Assembly: GCF_014211915.1 (NCBI RefSeq)
Contig: NZ_CP060039.1
Span: 1,426,001 to 1,490,000 of the forward strand
Direction of reading: 5' to 3'
Source: Burkholderia cenocepacia
GTDB taxonomy: Bacteria; Pseudomonadota; Gammaproteobacteria; Burkholderiales; Burkholderiaceae
Length of the DNA stretch: 64,000 nucleotides
The notes under the pieces were generated by a model. That model saw only the letters and a program-made list of their open reading frames with translations, had not been told where the DNA came from and ran no database searches. Below are positions 37,607 through 46,145 of the stretch, in pieces (the stretch's first letter is position 1; each line of letters begins with the position of its first letter). The position numbers and the translations under genes are program-made.

Positions 37607-38214
37607 CGTGCGTCGCTCCCGGCCGGCGCGGCGGCCGCACGGCGGTATTCGAGCGCGACGCTCAGCGTGCCGCCGATCAGCACGGTCCATACGAGCGGCC
37701 AGTGCAGCACCGCGACGGACACGAACGTGAGCGTCATTACCGCGAACGGCAGCGCGCGGCGCGGTAGCCGGCGCACCGCCGTGATCGCCATCGAGATCGA
37801 TAGCCCGATCGCCGCGGCCGCCGCGCCGGCGAGTGCGACATGCGTGAGCGGGAAGCGGGTGAGGGTCGAGAACGCGACGCCGAACAGCACGATCAGCACG
37901 GCCGGCGGTGCGATGATGCCGGTGAAGCCGGCCACCGCGCCGCGCCATCCGGCGAGCCGGTAGCCGATCCAGATCGCGAGGTTCTTCACGTTGACACCCG
38001 GCAACGCCTGCGACAGCGCGAGGCCGTTGAGGAAAGCCTCTTCGTCGAGCCAGCGCCGCTCGTGGACGAAGTCGCGCATCATCCGCCCGCTGAGACCGCC
38101 GCCGAAGCTGGTCAGGCCGATCTGCGCGAACGCGATGAACAGCGCGAGGATGCCGGGCGGCGGAGCGTCGCCGGCGGGCGGTACCTGAGGCGTCGTGGTG
38201 GAGGGCGGGGGCAT
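37603..38214 (-). CDS. Chromate transporter, first half (ChrA family, short form)
   Basis: 203 residues: a proline-rich cytosolic N-terminus, then a CHR domain with AFAQIGLTSFGGGLSGRMMRDFV and LSQALPGVNVKNLAIWIGY, where the usual GP of the motif appears as PGV. It is the upstream partner of the split transporter and ends in a four-base overlap with the second half. The start at 38214 is the last in-frame ATG before the family-like region. The further upstream frame lies antisense to the DeoR gene. Confidence 0.85.
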   Translation of the reverse strand: MPPPSTTTPQVPPAGDAPPPGILALFIAFAQIGLTSFGGGLSGRMMRDFVHERRWLDEEAFLNGLALSQALPGVNVKNLAIWIGYRLAGWRGAVAGFTGIIAPPAVLIVLFGVAFSTLTRFPLTHVALAGAAAAAIGLSISMAITAVRRLPRRALPFAVMTLTFVSVAVLHWPLVWTVLIGGTLSVALEYRRAAAAPAGSDAR

Positions 38215-38345
38215 CGGGCGGGTAGCACGTGGCGATCGGGCGATCGCCCATGTTAGCAAGCGGTGCCTGTCAGCACGCTGACATGGATTCGGTACGGGCG
38301 CGGTGCCGCCCGCAACCGATTCGGCGCATGCGAGCGCCCCGCGCG

Positions 38346-39101
38346 CTACGCGCGCACCACCGTCACGCCCACGGCCTCGATCGGCTTCGTCAGCGCGGCG
38401 TCGGTTTCCTTCTCGACGACGATCGTCTGCGCCAGCGTGAGGTCGCCGATCACGAACTGCGACGCCGCGCGCAGTTTCGACTGCGACGCGAGCACGACCG
38501 TCTCGGCCGCGCGTTCGGCCAGCGCGCGCTTGATCGCCGCTTCCTCGAAATCGCCGGTGCTCAGGCCGGCGACCGGATGGACGCCCGTGACGCCCATGAA
38601 GTACAGGTCTGCATGAATGCGCGCGATGCCTTCCATCGCCGCGGCGCCGACCGCGACGATCGAATGCTTGTAGAGCCGCCCGCCGATCAGGATCACGTCG
38701 ATCGACGGATGCGCGGCCAGCGCGACCGCGACGCTCGGGCTGTGCGTGACGATCGTCGCGCGCAGGTCGGCCGGCAACTGGCTGACGAGCAGCGCGGAGG
38801 TCGTGCCGCCGTCGACGATCGCCACCTGCCCGGGCGCGATCATCTGCGCGGCCCGCCGCGCGATGCGTCGCTTCTCCGTGGTTTCGAGCGCCTCGCGCTG
38901 CGCGAACGGCGCGATGGCCGGCGACGCCGGCAGCGCGCCGCCATGCACGCGCTGCAGCAGCCCTTCGGCCGCGAGCTCGCGCAGATCGCGGCGCACGGTG
39001 TCTTCGGATACGCCGAATTGCACGCTCAACTCGGCGGCCAGTACCTGGCCGTCGCGCGCGAGCGCGTCGAGGATCGCCTTCTTGCGTTGTGTCGTCAGCA
39101 T
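38346..39101 (-). CDS. DeoR/GlpR-family transcriptional repressor
   Basis: 251 residues. The N-terminal helix-turn-helix (RKKAILDALARDGQV, then FGVSEDTVRRDLRELAAEGLLQRVHGGAL) is textbook DeoR, and the C-terminal sugar-phosphate-sensing domain has IVDGGTTSALLVSQLP and ADLYFMGVTGVHP. It is divergent from the Nudix gene with 81 bases between. That gap holds three phased TGCACG repeats that are likely its operator, so it probably controls itself and the Nudix gene. Confidence 0.92.
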   Translation of the reverse strand: MLTTQRKKAILDALARDGQVLAAELSVQFGVSEDTVRRDLRELAAEGLLQRVHGGALPASPAIAPFAQREALETTEKRRIARRAAQMIAPGQVAIVDGGTTSALLVSQLPADLRATIVTHSPSVAVALAAHPSIDVILIGGRLYKHSIVAVGAAAMEGIARIHADLYFMGVTGVHPVAGLSTGDFEEAAIKRALAERAAETVVLASQSKLRAASQFVIGDLTLAQTIVVEKETDAALTKPIEAVGVTVVRA

Positions 39102-39106
39102 CGTGT

Positions 39107-39143
39107 TTGCACGAAAATTCTTGAAATTGCACGAAGCTGCACG
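39107..39143. promoter_or_regulatory. Phased direct repeats, probable DeoR operator
   Basis: TTGCACGAA occurs at 39107 and again at 39127, and a third TGCACG at 39138. The offsets of 20 and 10 bases put all three cores on one face of the helix, in the gap between the regulator and its divergent neighbour. Confidence 0.65.
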
Positions 39144-39182
39144 TTACCATGGGCGCCGTCCTTTGTCGAACCGGAGGCTGCA

Positions 39183-39782
39183 ATGGCTGCAACGCGGGAG
39201 CGGGTCCGCATCGTCGATACGACGGTGCTGTCCGACGACTGGTATGTGCTGCGGAAGGTGACGTTCGATTTCCTGCGCCGCGACGGAACGTGGCAGCGCC
39301 TGAGCCGCGAGACCTACGATCGCGGCAACGGCGCGACGATCCTGCTGCGCCATGCCGAGACGGGCGACGTGCTGCTGACGCGGCAGTTCCGGATGCCGGC
39401 GTTCGTGAGCGGGCACGACGGCATGCTGCTCGAGGCGGCGGCCGGCCTCCTCGACGACGAAACGCCCGAAGCGCGCATTCGCGCGGAGGCCGAGGAGGAG
39501 ACCGGCTATCGCGTGCGCGGCGTGCGCAAGGTGTTCGAGGCGTTCATGAGCCCGGGTTCAGTGACCGAGAAGCTGCATTTCTTCGTCGGCGAATACGATG
39601 CGTCGCTGCGCACGAATGCCGGCGGCGGCATCGCGGAAGAGGGTGAAGATCTCGAAGTCGTCGAGATGCCGCTGCGGGCGGCGCTGGACGCGGTCGAGCG
39701 CGGCGAGATCGTCGATGCGAAGACGATCATGCTGCTGCAGTACGTCGCGCTGCGGGAAACCGCCGGCGCGCGCGCCGCATGA
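39183..39782 (+). CDS. Nudix hydrolase (GDP-mannose/ADP-ribose pyrophosphatase type)
   Basis: 199 residues. The Nudix box is present with its usual Gly start (GLLDDETPEARIRAEAEEETG, read in order, with REx2EE seen as RAEAEEE). The domain layout RLSRETYDRGNGATILL and LLTRQFRMP, then FEAFMSPGSVTEKLHFFVGEY, is that of the NudK/AdpP group, which hydrolyses nucleoside-diphosphate sugars. The ATG at 39183 follows GGAGGCTGCA. The stop overlaps the next gene by three bases. Confidence 0.88.
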   Translation: MAATRERVRIVDTTVLSDDWYVLRKVTFDFLRRDGTWQRLSRETYDRGNGATILLRHAETGDVLLTRQFRMPAFVSGHDGMLLEAAAGLLDDETPEARIRAEAEEETGYRVRGVRKVFEAFMSPGSVTEKLHFFVGEYDASLRTNAGGGIAEEGEDLEVVEMPLRAALDAVERGEIVDAKTIMLLQYVALRETAGARAA

Positions 39783-40158
39783 CGCCGCAGCTCGTGCTGG
39801 TCGCCGGCCCCTATCGCAGCGGCACGGACGGCGACCCTGCCCGCATCGCCGCGAACCTGCACCGGCTGGAAGCGGCGGCGCTCGCCGTGTATCGCCGCGG
39901 GCACGTGCGATGATCGGCGAATGGGTGTCGTTGCCGCTCGCGGCCGCGGCCGGGTCGACGCAGGTCGGCGATGCCGTCAGCGAAACCTTCCTGTATCCGG
40001 CCGCGCACCGGCTGCTGCGACGTTGCGATGCGGTGTTGTGCATCGACGGCGCGTCGCGCGGGGCGGATGCGGACGTGGCGCTTGCGCGGCAACTCGGCAA
40101 GCCGGTCTATTTCGCGGTCGACGAGATGCCGGTTGCGCAGGACGATTCGGCTGACTGA
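39779..40158 (+). pseudogene. DUF4406-type protein split by a one-base deletion
   Basis: The first part (from the ATG at 39779, PQLVLVAGPYRSGTDGDPAR..., ending GHVR at a stop at 39911-39913) and the second part (from 39910, MIGEWVSLPLAAAAGSTQVG...DAVLCIDGASRGADADVALARQLG) together make one small Rossmann-like domain of the DUF4406/nucleoside-deoxyribosyltransferase-like type. Restoring one C in GTGCGATG (to GTGCCGATG) would join them as GHVPMIGEW in a 126-residue protein. As given they are two ORFs sharing ATGA, so a coupled split gene is a less likely alternative. It overlaps the Nudix stop. Confidence 0.75.
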
Positions 40159-40344
40159 GCGAGCATGGGCGCCGGTTGGCGGCATCGCCGGTGCGGCGCG
40201 TGCGGACGGCCGGCACTCGCCTCGCCCATAGCCGGCGCGTGTAGTGCAGCACGCCGCATTGCGTAGCCGATGCAGCGCAGCGTCCGAACCGGCGTATGAT
40301 CGCGACGCCACTCGTGCAACGCTCGACGCCACTGCTTCTCCATC

Positions 40345-41205
40345 ATGCCTTCTTCCGATCCCGCTGATTCCGCCGCCGCGCCGCTTCCCGCCGATCTCAT
40401 AGCGTCCGCCGTCGCCGCACTCGCACGCGCCGACGCATTGCTCGTCACGGCCGGCGCGGGCATCGGCGTCGATTCCGGACTGCCCGATTTTCGCGGCACG
40501 GATGGTTTCTGGCGCGCGTATCCGGCGCTGCGCCACGAGCGTTTCGAATTCCACGAGATCGCGTCGCCGCACGCGTTTCGTGCACGTGCGCCCCTCGCCT
40601 GGGGCTTCTACGGGCATCGTCTCGCGCTGTACCGTGCGACGGTGCCGCACGCCGGCTTCGCGATCCTGCGCCGCTGGATCGACGCGATGCCGAACGGCGG
40701 CTTCGTGCTGACCAGCAACGTCGACGGCCAGTTCCAGAAAGCCGGCTTCGATCCGGCGCGCATCGTCGAGATCCACGGCTCGATTCATGCGATGCAGTGC
40801 CTGCGCCCGTGCACGGACGACACGTGGGATGCGGCGCCGTTCGTGCCGGCTGTCGACGAAGCGACGTGCCGCCTCGTGAGCGACATGCCGCGCTGCCCGC
40901 ACTGCGGCGGGCTCGCGCGGCCGAACATCCTGATGTTTGGTGACACCGGCTGGCTCGGTGCGCGCTATGACGCGCAAGAGCGCGCGCTCGACGACTGGAT
41001 CGCGCAGGCCGGGCGCGTCGCCGTGGTCGAGATCGGCGCGGGCACCGCGATTCCGACCGTGCGCCTGCTGAGCGAACGGCTCGGCGCCGACGTGATCCGC
41101 ATCAACGCGCGCGAAGCGCATGCGCGCCGGACGGACGTGATCGGGCTGAAGGGCGGCGCGTTGGCGACGCTGAACGCGCTCGACCGCGCGTGGCGCGGCG
41201 GCTGA
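40345..41205 (+). CDS. Sir2-family NAD-dependent protein deacetylase
   Basis: 286 residues. The NAD-binding GAGIGVDSGLPDFRG lies at about 37-51, TSNVDGQFQKAGF stands for the TQNID motif, and the catalytic base is His144 in VEIHGS. Zinc is bound by Cys152 and Cys156 and the CPHC pair at 184 and 187. It belongs to a bacterial subgroup in which GAGIG replaces GAGIS. Likely removes acyl groups from lysines; the target proteins are unknown. It is monocistronic, with the converging peptidase gene 37 bases beyond its stop. Confidence 0.92.
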   Translation: MPSSDPADSAAAPLPADLIASAVAALARADALLVTAGAGIGVDSGLPDFRGTDGFWRAYPALRHERFEFHEIASPHAFRARAPLAWGFYGHRLALYRATVPHAGFAILRRWIDAMPNGGFVLTSNVDGQFQKAGFDPARIVEIHGSIHAMQCLRPCTDDTWDAAPFVPAVDEATCRLVSDMPRCPHCGGLARPNILMFGDTGWLGARYDAQERALDDWIAQAGRVAVVEIGAGTAIPTVRLLSERLGADVIRINAREAHARRTDVIGLKGGALATLNALDRAWRGG

Positions 41206-41242
41206 ACCACGTGCCGCGAATCCACCGGCCGAGGCCGCGCGA

Positions 41243-42454
41243 TTACGGCCGCGCGACGAGCGCCTGCACGAGCGCCGGCGCGATCGGCGAACCGAGGCCT
41301 GTCACGTAGTCGTAGCCGCCCGCCGCATTGCAGATGCTGCCGCAATTGCCGTTGGACCCGGTCGTCACGTCGTGGAAGTCGCTGCCGTACGCGGTTTTAC
41401 CGACCGTATAGAGCGTGTCGTAGGTGCCGCTCAACGATTTCTTGCCGGCCGCCGTGCGCAGCGAATTCGCGATCGCGACGAGCGCCGACCATTGTGGCGC
41501 CCCCGCGCTCGTGCCGCCGACCTGGAACCAGCCGGCCTGCCCCTGATAGGTGACCGAGTCGTACACCGCGAAACCGCTGGACGGATTCGCGTCGTAGCTG
41601 ACGTCGGGTACGCCGCGCTTGCCGGCCACCGGAACCGGCCACGCGGTCTGGCCGGCCGGCTCGGCCTCGACGTTGCTCACGCCGCCGCCGCTGCCGCTCC
41701 ATGCCGCCTCGCCGATGTAGTTGCCGGCCGTGTCCGACGACAGCGTCGTGCCGCCGACGGATACCACGTAACGCGACGCGGCCGGGTATTCGGCGCCGGT
41801 GCCGCTGTCGCCGGACGATGCGACGAACGTGACGCCCGGTACGTTGAAGTGGCCATCGAAGCCGGTCTCGCTGCTGAATTCGTTGCCGCCGAAACTCATC
41901 GACACGACCGATGCGCCGCGCTTGACCGCGACGTCGACCGCGGCCAGCAGGTCGCTGAAGCTGGCCGATGCGGCCTCGACGAGCACGATCTTCGCCTTCG
42001 GTGCGATCGCATGCACCCATTCGACATCGAGCGAGATCTCGAGCGCCCAGCCCGAATCGGGCTTGGGCCGTGCCCCGTGCGCGTACACCTTGGTGAAACA
42101 GCCGTTCGACGACGTGCAGGCCGGCAGCGAGAACGCGGTGCTGAACACGCCGAGATCGGATTCGATCTTCGGGTCGTCGTACGCGTCGACGATCGCGACG
42201 ACCATTCCGTCGCCCTGGTTCGCGATCGCGTCGAACCCGTATGCATGCCGCGTGAGCGCCGGCGTGAGGCCGGCGATCGTGGCCGTGCTCGCACGCGGCT
42301 TCGTGTGGAACGGCGGGCGCGCGAATCCTTTCGGTGCGCGGTTGCCTTCGACGTAGGGTGGCGGGCCGCTGCCGTCGGCGAGCGCGACGCTCGACGCGAG
42401 CAGCGACGCGCACAGCGCCGGGATCAACATGGATGACAGGTGCATATTGTTCAT
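41243..42454 (-). CDS. Secreted S53 (sedolisin-type) serine peptidase without prodomain
   Basis: 403 residues with a signal peptide (hydrophobic MLIPALCASLLASSVALA, cleaved near residue 26). The sedolisin catalytic set is visible: Glu139 and Asp143 (WALEISLDVEW), Asp216 (ASSGDSGTG) and Ser316 (GGTSAGAPQWS). The calcium site DFHDVTTGSNGNC and GYDYVTGLGSP lies near the end. The catalytic core begins only about 35 residues after the signal peptide, so the roughly 200-residue pro-kumamolisin domain is absent. Acts outside the cytosol, likely at acidic pH. Confidence 0.9.
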   Translation of the reverse strand: MNNMHLSSMLIPALCASLLASSVALADGSGPPPYVEGNRAPKGFARPPFHTKPRASTATIAGLTPALTRHAYGFDAIANQGDGMVVAIVDAYDDPKIESDLGVFSTAFSLPACTSSNGCFTKVYAHGARPKPDSGWALEISLDVEWVHAIAPKAKIVLVEAASASFSDLLAAVDVAVKRGASVVSMSFGGNEFSSETGFDGHFNVPGVTFVASSGDSGTGAEYPAASRYVVSVGGTTLSSDTAGNYIGEAAWSGSGGGVSNVEAEPAGQTAWPVPVAGKRGVPDVSYDANPSSGFAVYDSVTYQGQAGWFQVGGTSAGAPQWSALVAIANSLRTAAGKKSLSGTYDTLYTVGKTAYGSDFHDVTTGSNGNCGSICNAAGGYDYVTGLGSPIAPALVQALVARP

Positions 42455-42862
42455 TTTTGAGTCTCCATGTCGATCGGGTGGAGTGGCGAAACAATTTTAC
42501 GAAATCGCCGACGGTAATTACATCGAATATCGGCCGGATACGGGAATGTCTGATAAGGGAAAGTACGTGGAGCCCTTTTGACGTGGGCGTTGTGCAGGGT
42601 TGTCGTGAACCGGATCGAACTGCTTTATCGGTTTTTAAAAGGCGGATAAATAATCAGTCGATTCAAAGTTTATTTGTAATGTCGGATGTAATCGTTCGGT
42701 AAATATCCACGACGGCACGCGTGTGAAAATCGTGAAACGCGTCATGCGTTCGCGACACGATTCGCCGCCTGCTGACCCGGCCCGTCGGCATTGCCGGCGC
42801 GGCGCGATTCCGCATACAGTTCAGCGTAGGCCGCGTGCGCCGCGCGGTGCCGACCATGAGGG
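42455..42862. other. AT-richer intergenic region between S53 peptidase and crcB
   Basis: About 410 bases; 42480-42720 has markedly low GC for this genome. It contains TGTAAT twice near 42675-42692 and the 10-mer GTAATCGTTC (42688) that recurs upstream of the exported protein at 45728. Probably holds the S53 promoter. No ORF with coding character and no fluoride riboswitch were found. Confidence 0.5.
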
Positions 42863-43255
42863 ATGCCCTTGTTCTATTCGATCGTCGCGATCTTCGTCGG
42901 CGCCGGCCTCGGCGCGTTGCTGCGCTGGTTCCTGAGCCTTGCGCTCAACGCCTTCTTTCCCGCGGTGCCGCTCGGCACGCTCGCGTCGAACCTGATCGGC
43001 GGCTACGTGATCGGCGTGGCCGCCGTCGTGTTCACCGTTCGCGTCGGGTTGCCGCCCGAGTGGCGGCTGTTCGTGATCACGGGCTTTCTCGGCGGCCTCA
43101 CGACGTTTTCGACCTATTCGGTCGAAGTGATGACGCACGCGCTCGAGGGCGAATTCGGATGGGCGTTGGCGGTGGCTGCCCTACACTTGACTGGATCGTT
43201 CGCGCTGACGGCGCTCGGCATGTGGACCGCGCGCGCATGGCTCGCGGCGGCCTGA
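42863..43255 (+). CDS. crcB: Fluoride channel CrcB/Fluc
   Basis: Small four-helix membrane protein of 130 residues that expels fluoride as a dual-topology dimer. Marks: [27 protein letters not shown] with the conserved Asn, and the break motif [15 protein letters not shown]. It is followed 24 bases later by a DUF190 gene, a frequent partner. No fluoride riboswitch is visible in the leader. Confidence 0.95.
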   Translation: MPLFYSIVAIFVGAGLGALLRWFLSLALNAFFPAVPLGTLASNLIGGYVIGVAAVVFTVRVGLPPEWRLFVITGFLGGLTTFSTYSVEVMTHALEGEFGWALAVAALHLTGSFALTALGMWTARAWLAAA

Positions 43256-43279
43256 GCGGGGCCGCCATCGGAGGGGGCG

Positions 43280-43630
43280 ATGGACAGGGTCTTTTTACGC
43301 TTCTATGTGCACGAGCGGCACCGGCTGCGCCGCAAGCCGCTGTGGGAATGGCTGCTGGAAGAGGCGAACCGGATGGGCGTCGCGGGCGGTTCCGCGTTTC
43401 GCGCGATGGCCGGTTTCGGCCAGCATCGCGTGCTGCACGAGGATCGCTTCTTCGAACTGCAGGGTTCGCTCGCGATCGAGGTCGAGTTCGTCGTCACCGA
43501 GGAAGAAGCGCAGCGGCTGCTCGAGCGGCTGTCGCGCGAGAAAGTGCGGGTGTGCTACGCGATGATGCCCGCGCAGTTCGGCGTGATCGACACGCTTGGC
43601 GCACCGCCGGCGCAGGGGCCGGCGGCATAG
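43280..43630 (+). CDS. DUF190 protein, CrcB partner
   Basis: 116 residues of the DUF190/PII-like family. LRFYVHERHRLRRKPLWEWLLEEANRMGVAGGSAFRAMAGFG is the typical N-terminal half, and IEVEFVVTEEEAQRLLERL the strand-helix following. These proteins resemble PII signal proteins and often sit beside crcB. A regulatory role in fluoride export is inferred from this pairing only. Confidence 0.88.
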   Translation: MDRVFLRFYVHERHRLRRKPLWEWLLEEANRMGVAGGSAFRAMAGFGQHRVLHEDRFFELQGSLAIEVEFVVTEEEAQRLLERLSREKVRVCYAMMPAQFGVIDTLGAPPAQGPAA

Positions 43631-43643
43631 GGCGTCGCGCCGA

Positions 43644-44216
43644 TCAGATGCCGAACATCGTCAGCGACACGGCGGCGCGCGTGACGATCATCAGCAGCAC
43701 CTGCACGATCACGAACAGCAGGATCGGCGACAGGTCGATGCCGCCGAGGTTCGGGATCACGCGGCGCAGCGGGTTCAGGAACGGCGCGGTGAGCTGGTAG
43801 AGGATCGGCATCGCCGGCGAGCGCGGGTTGAGCCACGACAGCAGCGCCATCAGGATCGTCATCCAGATCACGAGGTTGAGCGCCCACTTCACGACGGTGA
43901 GCAGCGCGACCACGACGAGCGTCGCGATCACGGCGGCCGGATCGAAGCCGGCCATCACGACCATCAGCACGACATAGACGAGCGCGGTGAGCAGCGCGGC
44001 GACGACGCTGGCCCAGTCGATGCCGCGTACGCCCGCGATCACGCGACGCAGCGGCAGCACGAGCCAGTTGGTCGCCTGCAGGACGGCTTGCGTGACGGGG
44101 TTGTACGGCGGCACGCGAACGGCCTGCATCCAGACGCGCAGAATCAGCGCGGCGCCGAATAGCGTGAAGACGGTATTGAGCAGAAAACGGGCGATCTCGC
44201 CGAACATCGTTGGCAT
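43644..44216 (-). CDS. YggT-family membrane protein
   Basis: 190 residues with two YggT repeats, each of two hydrophobic segments: FLLNTVFTLFGAALILRVWMQ...NPVTQAVLQATNWLVLPLRRVI and WMTILMALLSWLNPRSPAMPILYQLTAPFLNPLRRVIP. The repeated P(L/F)xxPLRRVIP motif is the family signature. The family is linked to osmotic tolerance and cell-envelope functions in other bacteria; the role here is unknown. Confidence 0.9.
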   Translation of the reverse strand: MPTMFGEIARFLLNTVFTLFGAALILRVWMQAVRVPPYNPVTQAVLQATNWLVLPLRRVIAGVRGIDWASVVAALLTALVYVVLMVVMAGFDPAAVIATLVVVALLTVVKWALNLVIWMTILMALLSWLNPRSPAMPILYQLTAPFLNPLRRVIPNLGGIDLSPILLFVIVQVLLMIVTRAAVSLTMFGI

Positions 44217-44242
44217 CCTTTTTATACAGTCAGTAGCGTGCG

Positions 44243-44264
44243 GCCGCCAACGCCGGTTGGCGGC
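44243..44264. terminator. Hairpin downstream of the DUF2520 gene
   Basis: GCCGCCAAC and GTTGGCGGC form a 9-base-pair stem with a four-base loop, 20 bases after the stop of the DUF2520 gene (minus strand). No T run follows, so strength is uncertain. Confidence 0.4.
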
Positions 44265-44282
44265 GCATCGGCCGACACCTTA

Positions 44283-45212
44283 TCACGCCTCGTCTCGCGA
44301 CGGGGAGGGGTGCGCGGCCACGCGTGCGAGCGAGGTTTCGACGGCTTCGGCCAGCGCCGGCAACGACGCCGGCGGTGCTGCGCGCTTCGCCGCGAGCGCG
44401 ACCGCGCGGCGCGTCAGCAGCGCGTACAGCGCCGCATGATCGCCGCCGCGCGCCTCGAGCAGCGCGAGCTGGCGCTCGACGATGCCCGTGTCGCCGCGCG
44501 ATACCGGCCCGGCCAGCGCATTCGCGAGCCCCTTGTCGCGGGCGGTCTCGATCGTGCCGGCGAGCATCGGCAACAGCGCGCGCAGCGCGGCGTCCTCGTC
44601 GAAACCGAGGCCGCGCCACAGCTCGACCGCTTCCGACAGCCCGCACAGCGCGAAGCTCGCCGCGTAGTGCGCGGCCGCGTGATACAGCATCCGGCCGCCG
44701 GCCGGAATCGACAGCGGATGGCAGCCCAGTGCGGCGGCAAGTCGCAGCAGCGTCGCGTGCAGCGCGCCGTCCGCTTCGATCGTGATCGAGCAGCCGTCGA
44801 TGCGCGCAAGGTCGGCATCGGTGCCGCCGAACAGATAGAGCGGATGGAAGCCGCCGGTGGCCGCGCCTTGCTGCTTCGCCGGATCGAGCAGCGCAACCGC
44901 CGACGCGCCGCTGCAATGGACGAGCGCCTGGCCGGCGGCGCGCGATGCGTCGAAGCGCAGCGCCGCGGCGCTCGACGCGAGATGATCGTCGGGTGTCGTC
45001 ACGAAGATCAGGTCGGCGGCGTCGACTACCTGCTGCGGGGTGTCGACCGCGCGGCAGCCGTCGATCCGTGCGGCGAGGCCGGCGGCCGACGCGGGCGTGC
45101 GGCTCGCGATCGCGACGACCGGGAAGCCGGCCTGCGCGAAGCGCTGCGCGATACAGCGCGCGAGGCGGCCGGCGCCGATGAAGCCGAGGCGGGGTGTGTC
45201 GGGAAGCGGCAT
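44283..45212 (-). CDS. NAD(P)-binding DUF2520 (Rossmann plus C-terminal) oxidoreductase-like protein
   Basis: 309 residues. The Rossmann GFIGAGRLARCIAQRFAQAG is at the N-terminus; LIFVTTPDDHLAS and LVHCSGASAVALLD mark the F420-oxidoreductase/6PGDH-like DUF2520 layout. GGFHPLYLFGG precedes a helical C-terminal domain with MLYHAAAHYAASFALCGLSEAV. Related proteins are annotated as putative oxidoreductases; no substrate is known. It is monocistronic. Confidence 0.85.
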   Translation of the reverse strand: MPLPDTPRLGFIGAGRLARCIAQRFAQAGFPVVAIASRTPASAAGLAARIDGCRAVDTPQQVVDAADLIFVTTPDDHLASSAAALRFDASRAAGQALVHCSGASAVALLDPAKQQGAATGGFHPLYLFGGTDADLARIDGCSITIEADGALHATLLRLAAALGCHPLSIPAGGRMLYHAAAHYAASFALCGLSEAVELWRGLGFDEDAALRALLPMLAGTIETARDKGLANALAGPVSRGDTGIVERQLALLEARGGDHAALYALLTRRAVALAAKRAAPPASLPALAEAVETSLARVAAHPSPSRDEA

Positions 45213-45727
45213 GGCGGCGGATGTAAGCGGAAACGAAGCAGCCGCCAGTATCGCAGGAATGACGGCGGTGTCGGGGAAGGCAGATGGTCGGGCGGACGCA
45301 CGTATGAATTACCGGTATGCGGTGCGATTCGTATGTGGGCCGACGTCAGGCGCCATGGCCGAATCTTGATCTGCGAATCCGACCCCCGAAATGCCGCGCG
45401 TCCGCGGCCCGCTTGAAATGTCGGCATCTTGTCTCGAATTTGTAATCGTTCATTACGTACGCGTGCCCGTTACACGTACCGGAGCCGGTAAGACTGACCG
45501 GTCATGGTGTCGGGGCCGGGCTCCTCGGACGGAATCATGCGACGCGCAAGGGTGGCAGCCTGCATCGGGCACCGCGCCGCGCGACGCCTCGGGCCGCGTG
45601 CAATTGCAATTTGCAACAAATGCGCGATACGCGCGGGGCGGGTTTTCGCTACATTGCTTGCATGCGACGTGCATGCCCGCCGTTGCCGACAGGAGCGCCA
45701 AAATACCGCTCCAGCAGGAGAATCGAA
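45213..45727. other. Intergenic region upstream of the exported Pro/Tyr-rich protein
   Basis: About 515 bases. It holds the dyad GTAAT-N5-ATTAC (45442-45456) and a GCAATTGCAATTTGC segment near 45600, both possible regulator sites. An AGGAG Shine-Dalgarno sequence lies just before 45728. Nothing else was recognised. Confidence 0.5.
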
Positions 45728-46024
45728 GTGAAAAAGCTCATTCCGTTCATCGCCGCCGCCGCGCTGGGCCTGGGCGCCGCAAGCGCCGCGCAGGCTCACG
45801 TGTCGATCGGGGTCGGCATCGGTATCCCGGTCGCACCCGCGTATCCCGTCTATGCACCGCCGCCGCCCGTGTACTACGCGCCGCCACCTCCGCCCGTCTA
45901 TTACGCGCCGGCGCCGGCTTACTATGCGCCGCCGCCCGCGGTGGTCGTCGGTGGCTACTACGGTCGTCCGTACTGGCGCCATGGTTATGGCGGCTGGGGC
46001 CATCACGGCTACTGGCGTCGCTGA
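45728..46024 (+). CDS. Exported Pro/Tyr-rich protein
   Basis: 98-residue secreted protein starting at a GTG with AGGAG eight bases ahead. Signal peptide KKLIPFIAAAALGLGAASAAQA, then a short VSIGVGIGIPVAP block. Next come PPPP-VYYAPPPP repeats, and a Gly/Tyr/Trp/His-rich end (GYYGRPYWRHGYGG). Small proteins like this occur in the envelope of many Burkholderia; no function is known. A strong terminator follows. Confidence 0.82.
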   Translation: MKKLIPFIAAAALGLGAASAAQAHVSIGVGIGIPVAPAYPVYAPPPPVYYAPPPPPVYYAPAPAYYAPPPAVVVGGYYGRPYWRHGYGGWGHHGYWRR

Positions 46025-46054
46025 TTCGTCCCGCGCGGCCTGACCGCGCGCGGC

Positions 46055-46095
46055 AAAACGGCGCAACGTTCCGCGAGGGGCGTTGCGCCGTTTTT
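46055..46095. terminator. Bidirectional terminator after the exported-protein gene
   Basis: AAAACGGCGCAACG pairs with CGTTGCGCCGTTTT over 14 base pairs and is followed by a T run on the plus strand; the A run on the left serves the converging LysE-type gene. Confidence 0.88.
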
Positions 46096-46145
46096 CATCG
46101 GGGCTGACGTTCGGCGCCGTGGCCGGCGCGGCAGCGCGATGGCGA

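Noticed and set aside
39910..40158. A separate small gene starting MIGEWVSLPLA
   Set aside because: Better explained as the second half of the DUF4406-type gene after a one-base loss.
42700..42862. Fluoride riboswitch before crcB
   Set aside because: The conserved core and pseudoknot segments of the crcB RNA motif could not be found.
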